From Paragonimus westermani (Eukaryota; Platyhelminthes; Trematoda; Plagiorchiida; Troglotrematidae), in assembly GCA_008508345.1 (NCBI GenBank), contig QNGE01001695.1, positions 15,142-79,141 of the forward strand: a DNA stretch of 64,000 nt. Direction: 5' to 3'. The notes under the pieces were generated by a model. The model was not told the DNA's origin. It saw only the letters and a program-made list of their open reading frames with translations, and made no database searches. Shown one piece after another: positions 35,701 through 47,956 of this stretch (within the stretch, counting starts at the first letter, position 1; each line of letters starts with the position of its first letter). Position numbers and translations under genes: made by a program.

Positions 35701-38700
35701 TTTGAATGTGCAGAATGTACTGTGTCCATTCGGATAAATTCTCAGCCGGTCAATAACATAAATACAAACCATCTACACGATATATGAACAAAGTTCATCC
35801 TCTGCAGACATTTGTACTCATAGTTTTGATTATATACCATCCAATCTAAGGCAACCACCAACGGAATTGCTAAACGTGACCACTGCTAACGGCGGGCTCT
35901 TTTAAGAAGCAGTAATGTACGTTTGTAGACTAAATGAAAAACACAAACAGGCAGCTGCTTTGATGGAATTGCTCGTTGAACGCGCGTAACACAAGCCTGT
36001 GTTGAAAATCACACGGTTTGCGTCACAATTCTTCTAACATTTCTATAGTTCTGATCCACAGTAAGTTTTTTATAAACACTCCTATTGCATTTGTCACTGA
36101 ACCCGGAGCCCCTCTCGAATGACTACGTTACCTTAGTCATACAAGGTTCCAAGGTTTCAGCACATCCTTGCAGCATAATTCCCTGTTGATATAAAACGGA
36201 ATAACAAGTTGACTTTATATTTGGTTTCCTTTTCCCCATTAGAAACAAAGACATGCTTTCGAGAAGTCAGTTATGGCGCCGTCAATGTTTATCTTACTCC
36301 AACTTGATTAATGCCGGCTAACTTTAGTATGATCTACGACCGCTGTACTTGACAGGGTAAGTCCATATACAGAAAATACCGGTTTTAAGGTCACGGCAAT
36401 AGACAAACTGTCACGCAATCTCTGCTGCGAACAACGACATTGTGCAGGCGTTCATAACACCAGTGACCTTCCTGAAAGCATTGTGGAATTTACTATGTTA
36501 ATTAGGCTAGGTCCGTGGTTCATTGGCAGCTAACAAGCACGGGGGTCACAAATTTCCATCTCTCGTGTAATTCATTTTTTAAATTTAAAAGATGGGAAAC
36601 TCGGTAAGGATCTGTGACAAACATTACACAAGTATTACGATGGCGTGGGACATTTTGGGTTGCCAAAAGTACGAACAATTCTCCTCCCTAGTGCAGATTG
36701 GACCCCATGTTTCAAGAGCTGAATTAAAAATGACAGGAGTTGTAGCTTCTTTAAAAAGAAATGCAGCCACTTCTGTGATTTTCGATGGGATATAATGCTG
36801 TTATTTTTAAAAATTCGTTAAAGACTCTGAGGAATCCAATGAAATGTTTTCCCCCTAAGTGAGTGGTTGTTTCTTAGCACAAACTGCATCTCATGCTTAC
36901 CTCCTAACAAAACGAAACCTGAACAAATTTCACTTCCAAATGCCGACAGGATGTGAAAATTATGCTCAGTTGAAGAACTAGTTATTGCAAAACATTTTGA
37001 TTACTTAATGGTTTCAGTCCTTAATAAAGAAAGAAACCTTACTGCATGCCTTTCCACCCCGACTTCATGATTGCACGTAGTTCTTATGTTCAAGAGATAG
37101 TATAAGAATTGATAGTCAGCTCGTCGTTCGTGAACACTGAACACACTAAACTATGTTTGGTTTACCAGACCAATTATATGTGTTGTGTAAATCGACTAAA
37201 TTTAGGTAATGAGTACTTTGTTCTGATAACAGACTGGAAGAAAAGTTAAAGTCGGTTGTTGGTGAGAGTTAAGGCGAAACCTCCGATAAAACGTTCGTTT
37301 TTTTAACCTTGAAAAAGTAAGGCTCATGCCGAAGTGCGTTATTTGACAGAACAAATTTCAGCGTAAGTGTAAGAGTTCCCATCTCTGCTGAACTCAAACT
37401 CACAACGAATTCCACCAATAAAACAATGGAAGCACCCGCATACATTTTATCCTATATGCAAAAATTGCTTCATAATAGAACTAATCATTTTGCAATTTTA
37501 AAGCCCGGGACTAAAAGTGTTTTACTGCCCATTTAACTCAGCACACAACAGGGAGACAAGAATAGCTGCTCTGCTGTAAAAAAGAAAGTTTTTATCAGCA
37601 TAAATGATGAGGGAATACGAGTTATACGCTGCTGAATAGTTCAGAGCCGCTATCCTCAAGACCTGTCGATGGAAGGGTAACTACTTAATCATTGGCACGC
37701 GCCGATAGGAAACTCGTGAATTTTAGAAGTTCAACTTGCAAAAACACGAAAAAGTATTGATAAAACTGAAATTCAAGGGGGTACATAGGAAGTGGCGCAG
37801 TTAATTAGGATATACCCAATAGAGTGTTGAAGATCTAATCGAACAGCAAGCGAACAGGGTTGTTTGGCACCAGCTGAATATTACGCGAAATCCCAATGAA
37901 AAGTTGTAATAATTTTGAGTTGTTGATCTCCATTTTGTTAATAAAAGTGTAACGTTAAAATCAGTGGAAAATTGGTGAGAGTAACGAAATACAAAACGAT
38001 AACGCTACCTTTACTCAAAACAACGTGAGTGACTGAAATTGGAACTCAAACTGTGGGTTGTGTAAGATGACCGAAATACATATAGTGCCGCGAAAATCTT
38101 AGTGAGTTGAAAAAGGGCGAAAATATGGGACAGATTTTCTGAAGTTAGTTGGTGATACACCCTGAAAAAAGCGAATGGTTTTGCACGATAATAATGTGAA
38201 ACAAATTTGTGAGACCGTTCAGAGATATCTGAATGATGTGGTAGCCGGATTGTGGTCAAACTCGTTGAAGACATTTGGTAACAGTGTCGTAGCAAAAATA
38301 ACTTCCAACAGTTGGTGGAGATGGACAGACTCCTCTTGGTATCACATCTTTGGTATATCTAATTAGTCAACTGCAGCCTGCCATCATGACAACATTAGTT
38401 ACTTCGAAGAACTGCACGGCATGAAAATAGAGTGTGGGTCTACTCTAACCACAAGTGTTTTCAGCAAACAGACTACGTTAATTCACCTACCCTGCTGTTA
38501 AACATTGGCATATTCAATCTCATGTACTGACTTGTTTTTTTTATCTGAGCAAACGCGTTTGTTTTTACGAGGAAAACATTGCAGAAATCTGTGCCGTCAC
38601 TCACCCGCTGACAAACGTGGGCCGACATATACTCACACTGCATTTGGCAAAACCAGTTCAATATCATTTGTAGTTGGAAAGTCTGATACGTGCACTCAGA

Positions 38701-38795
38701 CAGGCTGCTTTTGCCAGATGATTTACAGTGCGGTTTCAAGTTGTCTTACAATTACTGATGAGTAGTCGGGGATTTGGTTTATTTTCATGTGAAAA
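29700..38795. other. No supported gene
   Basis: Nine kilobases without a recognisable exon or RNA. The longest frames (29949-30341 -, 130 codons; 30341-30757 +, 138 codons) are low-complexity in composition, show no family motif and lie beside overlapping frames on the other strand. GTAAGTAAGTGAGTAAG near 29906 is a short imperfect repeat. No other structure seen. Confidence 0.45.
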
Positions 38796-38797
38796 CA

Positions 38798-39015
38798 TCA
38801 CTCACATTCGATCGCAGCCTTCGAATTCTGATGACATTTGTCGACACAGTTGCCTCATGATTGAAATGGCCGGAGTTCAAATCCCGGTCGTGGCAAGGAT
38901 ATACACTACTGATGAGCTCTAATGAGAGCGAAACTCGAGTCTAGTGCTTGTTTTTGAAAGAGACTGGCTGGAAAGTCTATCTGGATGCGTAGGCTGCGAT
39001 CAAATGTGAGTGAGG
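38798..39015 (+). mobile_element. SINE-like element with hammerhead ribozyme, best copy
   Basis: The copy contains a B-box-like tRNA remnant (GGAGTTCAAATCCCGG at about 38872-38887), the complete hammerhead ribozyme, then a tail with GACTGGCTGG and AAGTCTATCTGGATG, ending in GGCTGCGATCAAATGTGAGTG. The 23-base end (38991-39013) is repeated in inverse orientation at 38798-38820 with one mismatch, and the similarity appears to extend inward more loosely. The span is therefore bounded by an inverted copy of its own 3' end. The A box is not clear. It belongs to the same family as the 29.6-kb (-) copy and the decayed 50.6-kb copy. Confidence 0.75.
38904..38946 (+). ncRNA. Hammerhead ribozyme (type I), complete
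   Basis: All parts of a hammerhead are present: stem I strands CACTA (38904-38908) and TAGTG (38942-38946), core CTGATGA (38909-38915), a perfect 5-bp stem II with a four-base loop (GCTCT-AATG-AGAGC, 38916-38929), GAAA (38930-38933), and a minimal stem III from ACTCGAGT ending in GTC. The predicted cleavage is after C38941. Stem III is only about three pairs with a two-base loop, and its sequence is self-complementary, so two copies could pair and form a double hammerhead. Short-stem-III hammerheads of schistosome SINEs and Penelope-like elements are believed to work this way. It probably processes tandem or read-through SINE transcripts. Confidence 0.9.
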
Positions 39016-39070
39016 TCTAACTTGTCTCACAGTTCCTGTCTATTGGAAGAATCAATGTCATACTATTAGC

Positions 39071-39427
39071 TTGGGTTACATTATGACGGATGTATATCCT
39101 GATTTAATCTATTTTGACTTTGTTTATAGCGCTTTTCCGCGTTGCATCAATGTGTTTTTTAACTACATATCGGGTAATGTGTTCATCAGTTGGTTATCTC
39201 AATTTCTTCTAATTGTGACCCGAAGAGATTGCCCATTTTTTGAGCAGCTGGGCAACGTGTGCAAACGTTTTACAACAAAAAGAATTTCCCCTTCGCGTCA
39301 TACTGTTCGAAAATGTTGTGGTCGATATCTGGATTCTCATCATCTCTGGATGTCTCTTATCAGTATCTCTCTCATTTTTATTTCCGTAGCAATCAGGTTG
39401 ATGTGTCTAGTTGAATTCTGGTATTAG
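39071..39427 (+). pseudogene. Possible LINE reverse-transcriptase fragment
   Basis: A + strand frame of about 118 codons begins just after the ribozyme SINE. Its start reads like RT motif A of CR1/Jockey-type LINEs (DLIYFDFVYSAF), followed by a palm-like stretch (YISGNVFISWLSQFLL) at about the right spacing. The usual Lys-Ala-Phe-Asp residues after motif A are mostly lost, and no motif B (SGVPQGS-type) or FADD-type box follows. The similarity is suggestive only; a chance frame is the alternative. Confidence 0.25.
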
Positions 39428-40305
39428 TTATATTCCACTAAGTGCTTTGAACGCTTGACACTGGGTGATTGTCTAAAAAGTGTGTTGAATCGATCATTAC
39501 CAGTTTTTGTTTATGTTTGCGTGCAACGTCTCTCAAAAACAATGTCTCAGTCGAAGTGGTCACATCAGGTGATCTCTCCCAAACATTCACCGGTCGGTGT
39601 GTGCGAAGTCATCACCCTTGTTCCCATAATAAGTTTGAATCTGTTAAGTTCTCCAAAGCTTGTCAAACTGAAGGAAGTGCTGCATTCCTTTGCACTGATA
39701 GTTCGCGAACGCTAACTATCCACTACCTTATTGCAGAACGTGCCACCCTTTTACCTTACCCACAAAACTTCCGTTTCACCTGGCATTTTTCAGCGTCAAA
39801 TGTATTAATACAATGCCAAGTGGAAACGAAATCTGTTTTTTTTTAGGCACCATCATATATTGATGCATTCATTAGCACACCAAAAAACAGACGGCAGTTC
39901 AACGACCTCGGTTTTTTTGCAGTGACATTGTATTTTTGATTGTTACAGAGTACAGCTCATCGTCTAACTGGAACTTGGTGGTTTTCCACCGGCGAATCCC
40001 GTCAATTGTTTCAGAAGCAATTGTATACTCTATTCGGACGATTGATTTTACACCTATTTCACGAATTACCGTATTTCACGTCTACGTCTCCCAATTAACC
40101 AGCTCAATCATTGTACTTACTTCTCTCTGTCCAGAAATTGGTCGTTCTCAGTGGTATATGGAGTTTGAAAGGCTGTCTCATTTCATTTTGCCGTAGGGTT
40201 TTTGCACTAAATCATTGGAAACCAAGTTTGTTCGAGCCTTTGATCATAAAGGCCAAACGTACCATTGATTCTCCAGTTAGACCCTTTTGGACGGATTACT
40301 GTTAA

Positions 40306-40319
40306 GATATATATATATA
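40306..40319. repeat. AT-dinucleotide microsatellite
   Basis: Short alternating AT run in non-coding DNA. Confidence 0.7.
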
Positions 40320-42389
40320 AAGTGAAAGTTCTTTCAGAAAATAAAAACTCGAAAACCGTCCACTGACGGTTGTGCCCACAGCTGTCCCAGGAAACGAAGA
40401 ATACTTCCACGTCGTGTAACAAGTGGCGTTTTATGCTGCTACAACCAAACCTATTTCATTTCGCACCCTTAGTTTCGAACTGTGTTGATTTTACATATTA
40501 CAAGCAAGCTGTTTCTCTACTAAGCCGTGAATTTCAGTTACCTATGACGACGCTCACATTGTTTCCGTTAGTGATGATATTTTATAACATGACGTTGTGT
40601 CCGTACAGGGACGATTATGATGTGTAATACCATTAGGTTGTGTCAACAGAATGCTCGTGAAGCTTCCAATATGTTCCGATTCACCGTCACAATTGATTAG
40701 CCCGAACGCTACATGGCAACATCTGACCTTATTGTAGGCGTTGTGCCACTACAGCGGAAGCCTGTGACATTAAGTTTTCATTTAACTTGATGGTATACAA
40801 ATGAACCCTATGTCCAATGTGAACTTCTCATGAAACCTGCGATGTTTTCGCCGCAAAATAAATTTATTAAATTGGTTGGAGCTTTCCACCCACACCCACT
40901 ATACAATGTTTATATCACATTGTCTAGGTCCACCCGTTTAGTGAACCTCTCCGACAGATTATTTGCACTGCTGCCCCCTTGACTAGCCTTGACTAGCATG
41001 AATAAATCATTTCGAATGCTAGAAGAAGCACTTGAGTGAAAGGTTGTGTAAGCGTGAGAATCGTGCGATAACCGTGGCTATGGCATCACATCTAAGGTTC
41101 GCTTCCTGCGACTGCACAAACGATCACCATGATCACGTGTTAAAATCACGCGATCCAAGTATTTTCTGCACAGCCACCTCTCTGCTCCTTGGTTTCTGCA
41201 CTTTTTAGGTTGATGTTCACTTGTTTTTGCAATCAAAGTGCACGTAGTTGACACATTGCAATACTGAGTATCAGAGTAAGGTGGTCTCAGTATCTATATG
41301 GCGTACAAAGCTGCTTATTGCTCGTGAATGACATTTTTGCATCATTGACTCAACTTGTGACAGGAAGACACATATGTGACAGAACGTTTCGTGGTCTTGA
41401 GCGTCTTTCCAGGCCTGCGGAACGATAAACGCAATTCATCCACCGTGTACATGATGCCTTGGCATGATCTGTTAATTAATGAATACTGCGCCATGTCACA
41501 CATTACTCCGATCACACTCCCACAGCAGCATCTGTTTTCAGAATCAAGCCAAAGATGTTCAACATGATATGCATGCCGATCGAAAAAAGCGCGCGTCAAT
41601 TTGTTACCACTGAGTGTTAAGGTGGGCTCCACTTACAATCCTGTTATAACACTCTTACTGGCCTGTAATCTGTTCTGCATCGCTTTTTCCTAGGAACATG
41701 CCAAATCGAACAGCACCAACCTACACTGAATCCAGTTACCATGCGTACCAGGCCAGCAAACCACAAGTCCATATATGAAACTGTTTCGCGAATGCACTGA
41801 TAAGGTCATCGGTCACTTCATTTTAGTGTAATTCGGTTAAACGTGTCGTAATTAGGTAGATGGGTTGGCATTCTTGATTCATAAATGAAAGGACTATCGA
41901 CCAGAAGAATTCCACCGGATACAATGTTGGCAGTTCTTGACCGCGAACAGTTGTGAAGAACGAAAAAGAAAGTATATGTCAAACGGAGCTACCAACCAAA
42001 AGAGTAGTGTTCAGGAAGAGTGGAGAAGTGTCAGCAGTGCATTTTCAGTCACTCTGACCTTGGTTTTATCAAACTCTTCGTAACACAATTTTTGTTACCA
42101 TCAATGTGATTCAAAACTGTCAAAATGTGGAAGCTCAGTTTCGGATAATTTACTAGAGGTGTAAGACATATATCAATGGCGTTCTCAGAACGGTGATCGT
42201 GAAATGCTGGCTTCTGTTGTAAGTTTGACCACATGGGTGATATAACACGGTGAGTGTGTTTTTCATTGCTTACAATGCTCGTGAATTCAACTTCTGGCAG
42301 TAGATGGGAATGTATATTGTGAAAACCTGAGGCCGATAAACGTGGTATGCTGTCGATAGTTTAGAGGAGATCCAACTTCTAAAAACTAA

Positions 42390-42476
42390 GGTCTACGCTA
42401 GACTAGAACCAGCAACAGAAACAGCATACTCAAGCGCGTCAAGCGCTTTACCAATTTTACAGATAGGCTACACCGG
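42390..42476 (-). repeat. Degenerate tRNA-like SINE head
   Basis: On the minus strand it follows the 25.1-kb copy over most of its length. It keeps the TAAAGCGCTTGACGCGCTTG region and GAGTATGCTG, then GTTGCTGGTTCTAGTCTAGC where the 25.1-kb copy has the perfect B box. The A box and acceptor stem are decayed. The shared long segment between the arms, which no ordinary tRNA has, makes common descent as a SINE family likely. Confidence 0.5.
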
Positions 42477-45400
42477 GATTTCAAAAACTTCACCTCTTAA
42501 CTCTGGTATACATTCGTTTCACTATCCGCCAAACCAAATAGCTGACCAAATGCCCGTTTTCGATTTCTTGACCACCAGGGCATTAGATCCGCTGAAGCAT
42601 TCGGTGGATTCCGTATGACGTATGGCGTGGCACTCTAATTCAGACGGTATTGGCGCCGTCAGGCATACTCCTTTTACCACTTATTCCAATCCAACCAAAG
42701 GCCTAATTTTTCGCAATTGGGTCTGCTTTAATATACGAAATCTACCCAGCTGCGCATTAATATTGCTATGAACATCCGGACGTGCTTTACCTTACGTTCA
42801 CTTATGCGTTGCGACTTACGTCCGTAAGTGGTGAGTTTTAAGTGAAGGCCTATTTAACTCTAAATGGAGAAACACTGTTTCCTGCTAACACTGGATCTCT
42901 CAAGGTTGACGGCTAGCTTGTAATAATTCACCGACCGCTGTTGATGGAAATTAACCTCTTTTATAAGCATATATTTGCTTTATAGTATACAGTATGTCGC
43001 CTCAATCTGAAGGCAAAAGCAGATTAAACTGCTACTATATCCGTCGTTCAGCCGCTCCTGCCGGTTATGCAAAATGGCATCTTGCTAGTTCGGTTACAAA
43101 TGCAACATTAATTAAGCACATCGGCCGATCATAAGGTGATTCGTTTTAAATCTTTGGTCATTCTGTATGCTCACTGTCATCAACAAGTTTGACAGCATAA
43201 ATCCTCTTAACACAAAACAAACAAAATATGTGATATGAGAAACTAATTCACCTATTCTGAACCAACAGAAGGAGCTCATTAACCGTTTAATCGCCTTCAC
43301 GTTGTGTTGTAGAAAATTCCGTACATCTCAGCCTGTATGCGCGTGATCTTCTGTCCGTGTTAATATCCTTACCAGGGATTCAGCATGTCATATTCCAATA
43401 GACAGCTGACGTTCTGTCAACTTGCACCTTTTGTTTTGAGTTAAGCAAGAGTGAGGTGCCTGTTGAGTGGAGTTCAACAGATTTACACGGTCTACCAGCA
43501 ATCCTAACCGGGCGAAAGGAACAGCAGTGGTAGAAGGTCTCAGTTCATCAGTGCGCTAGCCACTCCATATTCATGTTCGAATCATCTAACCAACACCAAT
43601 TGCTTATGTCAGTGTTTGCCCAATAGCACTCAATCGTACTGCGAGCTCTGCACGACCTGCTTCAATGCTCACTAAAATCTCGCTCGGTAGAGAACTACAG
43701 AAAAATTGTGTTCTCCTGTATTCAGGAGCCGAATTTTTTATATTGATTCTGTTATATTATTAGTTATTGAATTTAGTGTATCTGACAGAGAAGGATGATT
43801 AACTTAACCAAGGTTTTGTCCACCAGCCGCATTTTTGCTGCCAGGCAAGTGTTTTGATAAGTAAATGTTCCATCGTGTACGTGTACGTGGTGTACCGCCG
43901 TAGTCAGCCAGAAGACTCGGATAAATTTTTAGAACCATTGCTAGTCTAGTTATTACTTACAACATCCGTACTGATAGATAAGAGATCGAATACACAATTA
44001 CTCGCAACTAAGTCATTAGGTACAGATTTCAGCATTCATTGTTCCTATAGCAAGATGTATGGTGGTATTTCAGCAGGTACGTATAATTATCTAATGGTTA
44101 CAACCAAGAAACTGGTCTTATGCTTACGGTGAATTTCGGTTACTAAACGCGTGCTCATTACACCACCTGACTTTGTTTCAGACATCATAGTAGAACGTTG
44201 AGAACTGGCGAGAAATAGTTTCAGCATTCGGCAGCTTACAGCCATCAAGAAAGCGGAATGGGAAGAGGATTTTGAGTCAACCAACCGACATCGGAATTTC
44301 CCGATCTCTGCAAAAATATCAGTGATGCCTGGAGGATAATACTTGTTATCGTGTAGAATAGCTCCCAAGCGTTTGCGAGATAATGAGCTGGAATTCGGGA
44401 AACCCAGAACATATTAGTGTGTATGTTGCAGTCTGATTAACGGAAGAGATTTTCATTAAGGGGTTAAAGCGAAATTTTCACGAATGTTCGACTACTCGCA
44501 GAAATACCATAATCGTTTGACATCCTTCAAAAATTCGCTATTCTCCTTTCAATAATAGTAATTTAGGGACATCAAGATAGATTGTGGTCAAAATGACCTC
44601 AAAAGCACTGCTTTTGCTGGCGAAGACAGATTTCTACAGTTCGTCCAAGATAGGAGTGCGATAAGTTTCCTATTTAGACTACAACGATGTCTGTTATAAT
44701 TTCTTCTATGTCAGGCGTAGCGGTTTTTTGGGAGGCAGTGAACGAATTAGGCTCCGATAAGGGTCATCCACTGGCAGATAGCTTTCAGAATTGTTCACTT
44801 AAGAACAGATGAATAGCTTAGCGATTAGAATGGATGATAATATTTCCTCTATTTCGCGTTGAGAGAATAAGGTGACTAGCAGCACCATCTAGTGTCAATC
44901 TATACGCTGGCAGATATTCTGGTAGGGATGTCTATCAACCAACTGGATGAGCAATTCAGCAAATAGACCTCATGGTGTAATTACGAGGTCATTCAAAGCT
45001 CCCCATTTTAACAGTGAAGATTTTTTTTCGATAACCGAACAAATGCTATTAGATAACAGCTGGCGAATTAAGTTTCATACAATTTTATGGAAAAATAATC
45101 CGGTTCATATAGAGTAAAACCAGCTTCGGTACGACTATAATATCACCTCATTTTGCTATTATGCCTTCAGGTTGAAGCTTCAATCAGAAGTTAGCATTTG
45201 GTATAAATGTTAGTTGATTCGGAAATTAAACAAACATCAACGTCCCGTCAATGTTGCAGCTGTCTGGCTCGCCCTGACAGCTCTCGGTTTTCGCTTACTG
45301 GTTCAGGCTGGCAGGTATAGCGTGCACGTTTTGACACTAGGTTAGCTGACAGCACCAGTGAATATGGGCAAGTTCCATTCAGCGGTATTAGGTCACAAGC

Positions 45401-47716
45401 TTAAAATCTACACGTTATTGGTTGACTCCCTGGACCACCTTCTGGTGGTGCGGATTTGGCACTGTCTGTGAAAACTCTGACTGGCCAAGAGTGTAACAAA
45501 TTTGGATGTGTTGAACGCACTGGGCACGATCGATCATCGAAATGCAATTAGTCGAACTGCCTCTGTGTCGGCAGTTACCGATAGGTAGAAGGACGAGTGG
45601 AGTAGGTCTGTGCGGATTTTGGACAGATGTACAGAGCTTATATCAAGTTGCTAGCGCATATACGTAAGCATCAAATCAGTGGAAGAGTGGAACAATCAGT
45701 AGAGGTGTAATTCCATTCACCCGGTGACTTCGACAATCAGAAATGTGAACTGCTGAACAAGATTCATCCCAGCCGATGCGGAACACATGTATGTCTCTCT
45801 AAGTGCCGCTGTGACGAAATCAGATGTGAAAAATTCTCAAGATCTACCTGCTCTCATCAGGTGTTAATCTTTCCTACTCCGTTGTGTTCTACAGGAGTTT
45901 CTCAAGTTGCTCCCTCATTAGTGTGCGGAAACGTTTATGGGCACCACAGCTGGACACAATTTTCGATCGCATAACTGGAGAAACCACCGTTTCACAGCTA
46001 AAATTGAGATCAGCTATCTTCTGCATTCTTTAGTAAAAACTATCTCAGCCTGTTCATTGAGTTGTCCTAACTGTATGGTTTTGCTAGTTACCTGGAGAAG
46101 CCACTGTTTTCCCCACCCTTTCGAGTCTACTTACAATCTCCAGGAGGGAGGTTATCTAAACACTTCGTGTATGTGGACTTTCAGTAAACGCGAACCAGTC
46201 AGCCTTGGCATTTGCCTTTGGTTCCGAATTGCAAACGACACAAACAAGAGTGACAATGAAACTGACGTACATGTATTATCGGGTCTATATGGGAAGGGTG
46301 ATACTTGAAAAACCCCGTTGTGAATTTTCCCCCCAAAACCCGCAGAATGGTGTGCACAGTCATATAGTGTGAAACAGTATTAACCACGTTATGAACTACC
46401 CTACAAATGAAGCTGAATAGCCCAATTTTTCACAGCAGTTCCTATTGACAAAAACTCAGACGTGTCAGGTTCGCACAGTAAAAAAATGGGTTTCCTCAGC
46501 CGCGCTTTCCTGTTCACAAAGCTATCCCGCCACTTTTGTGGGGATCGGAAATGGTTTTTTACAAAATGACACAACTGAATGCTGTTTAGTTTTTCGGACA
46601 CTCATTAACAGCCGAATTATGAAAAATCATACACTCACACGATGTCGGCTGGGAAAAATGGACTTAGAGTTTCCAAAGGATATGACGTAATCAACAGATA
46701 TGACACTATCACAACTACAAAGCTGTCTAAACGCAATTGGGCCGAAAGATGCAGACGGACATATGAAAAGAATGTTCAACCAAATTTACGCTCTGCGTAG
46801 AACGCGGTGAGCCCTGCACACTCGGATTATTAGTTGATGCTCACGACATTCGCTGTGTTGATACATGTTGTGTGCGCAGGTATTGTAAATAAATCACAGA
46901 ATGAATAACACTAACTTCGGATATACCCACGTTACAACAACTTACCTTCTCGTAATGATGGCCGAACTAACATTAGATGAGGTGCAACAATCTACTGACA
47001 TTGAGAGAGCAAGTTTTGTAACGCAATTTTGCATCATTTTAATAACGTTTGAAATAGATGTCGCTGTACACAGAAGTCTGATTCACAATAATGCCATGCT
47101 TCCACAAATACACGTATGGTGACAGAATAAATCCTTGCTGTCAAACAAAACTGATAAAGAGGATAACGGTTGTAGTCAACTAATTAATTGGCCACTGTCC
47201 CCCTAATTTCCGTTAACCTGACGTAGCCGACCTAACATCTAATGATTTATCACCTAGAGGACCAAGTAAATGAAGCGTAGCAACACTCTGCTGCATGTAC
47301 CTGTGGACTCCGTCATAACCGCCTCATTGTCTGTCATACATAGAGCTTTTCACAAAGTTGACGCAAAATGAATTTCCCTCTGCTTACCTGTATGAGCTAA
47401 CTCTATATAAGACTGCCCGATATTTATCGACTCATTTTCTGTCTCTCCGTCAGGAAGAATAAACGTAGCGTAAATCATGAAGAAAATCTCATATTATTTA
47501 TCGGGTGACAGCAATGTGTGGAAGGATGACAAAAGGACACTAGACTAATCTAGAACTCGCCGGATATAGGGCTTTGTATTAGTTGTCCTGAAAGACAGTG
47601 AGCTTTTTAGCTCGAAGGCATTTGTGTTGATTATCTCCTGGCGGGAAGATACAAAGGGTAATGCTGTCCTAAACAAGTTATGCACAAAGTGCAATACTTC
47701 TGAACATTTAATATTC

Positions 47717-47956
47717 TTATTCAACATAATCTTTTTTTGTACGCCATACGCTAACGGTTTGCCAAAACCAATCGCAATACCTGTGTACGAAACTGCTCCT
47801 GCGAAAGTTGATTATGTGGGCAGCGGTAATTACGGTCACGTGTGCGAGGAAGCAGTTCCCGCTGCCTTGATGGCTAAGCCACACCCGTCTGACTGCAAAC
47901 TCGATGGTCGCGTAATGGCATTCACTAATCACGCTATCCATCTAATTCGTGAATAA
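47717..47956 (+). CDS. Unrecognised coding-like stretch, possible terminal exon
   Basis: The last about 70 codons of this frame are richer in G and C than their surroundings and encode a balanced peptide that looks like real protein: GLPKPIAIPVYETAPAKVDY, then GSGNYGHVCEEAVPAALMAK, and further to HLIRE and a TAA stop. AATAAA overlaps the stop region (GAATAAAAGG). Two Cys and several Pro are present; no domain is recognised. A T-rich tract precedes it, but no single good acceptor is evident (AG at GCGAAAG or GGGCAG would shorten the exon). The opposite strand is also open over most of it. It might be an exon of an unseen gene, or a chance frame. Confidence 0.3.
   Translation, partial: LFNIIFFCTPYANGLPKPIAIPVYETAPAKVDYVGSGNYGHVCEEAVPAALMAKPHPSDCKLDGRVMAFTNHAIHLIRE

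Noticed and set aside
43530..43600. tRNA-like stretch with ATGTTCGAATCAT (+)
   Set aside because: The B box is imperfect, the T stem does not pair and no A box fits the spacing well.
45937..46308. 123-codon + strand open frame with several Cys and Trp
   Set aside because: No recognisable domain, no start or splice context and no compositional contrast with its flanks.
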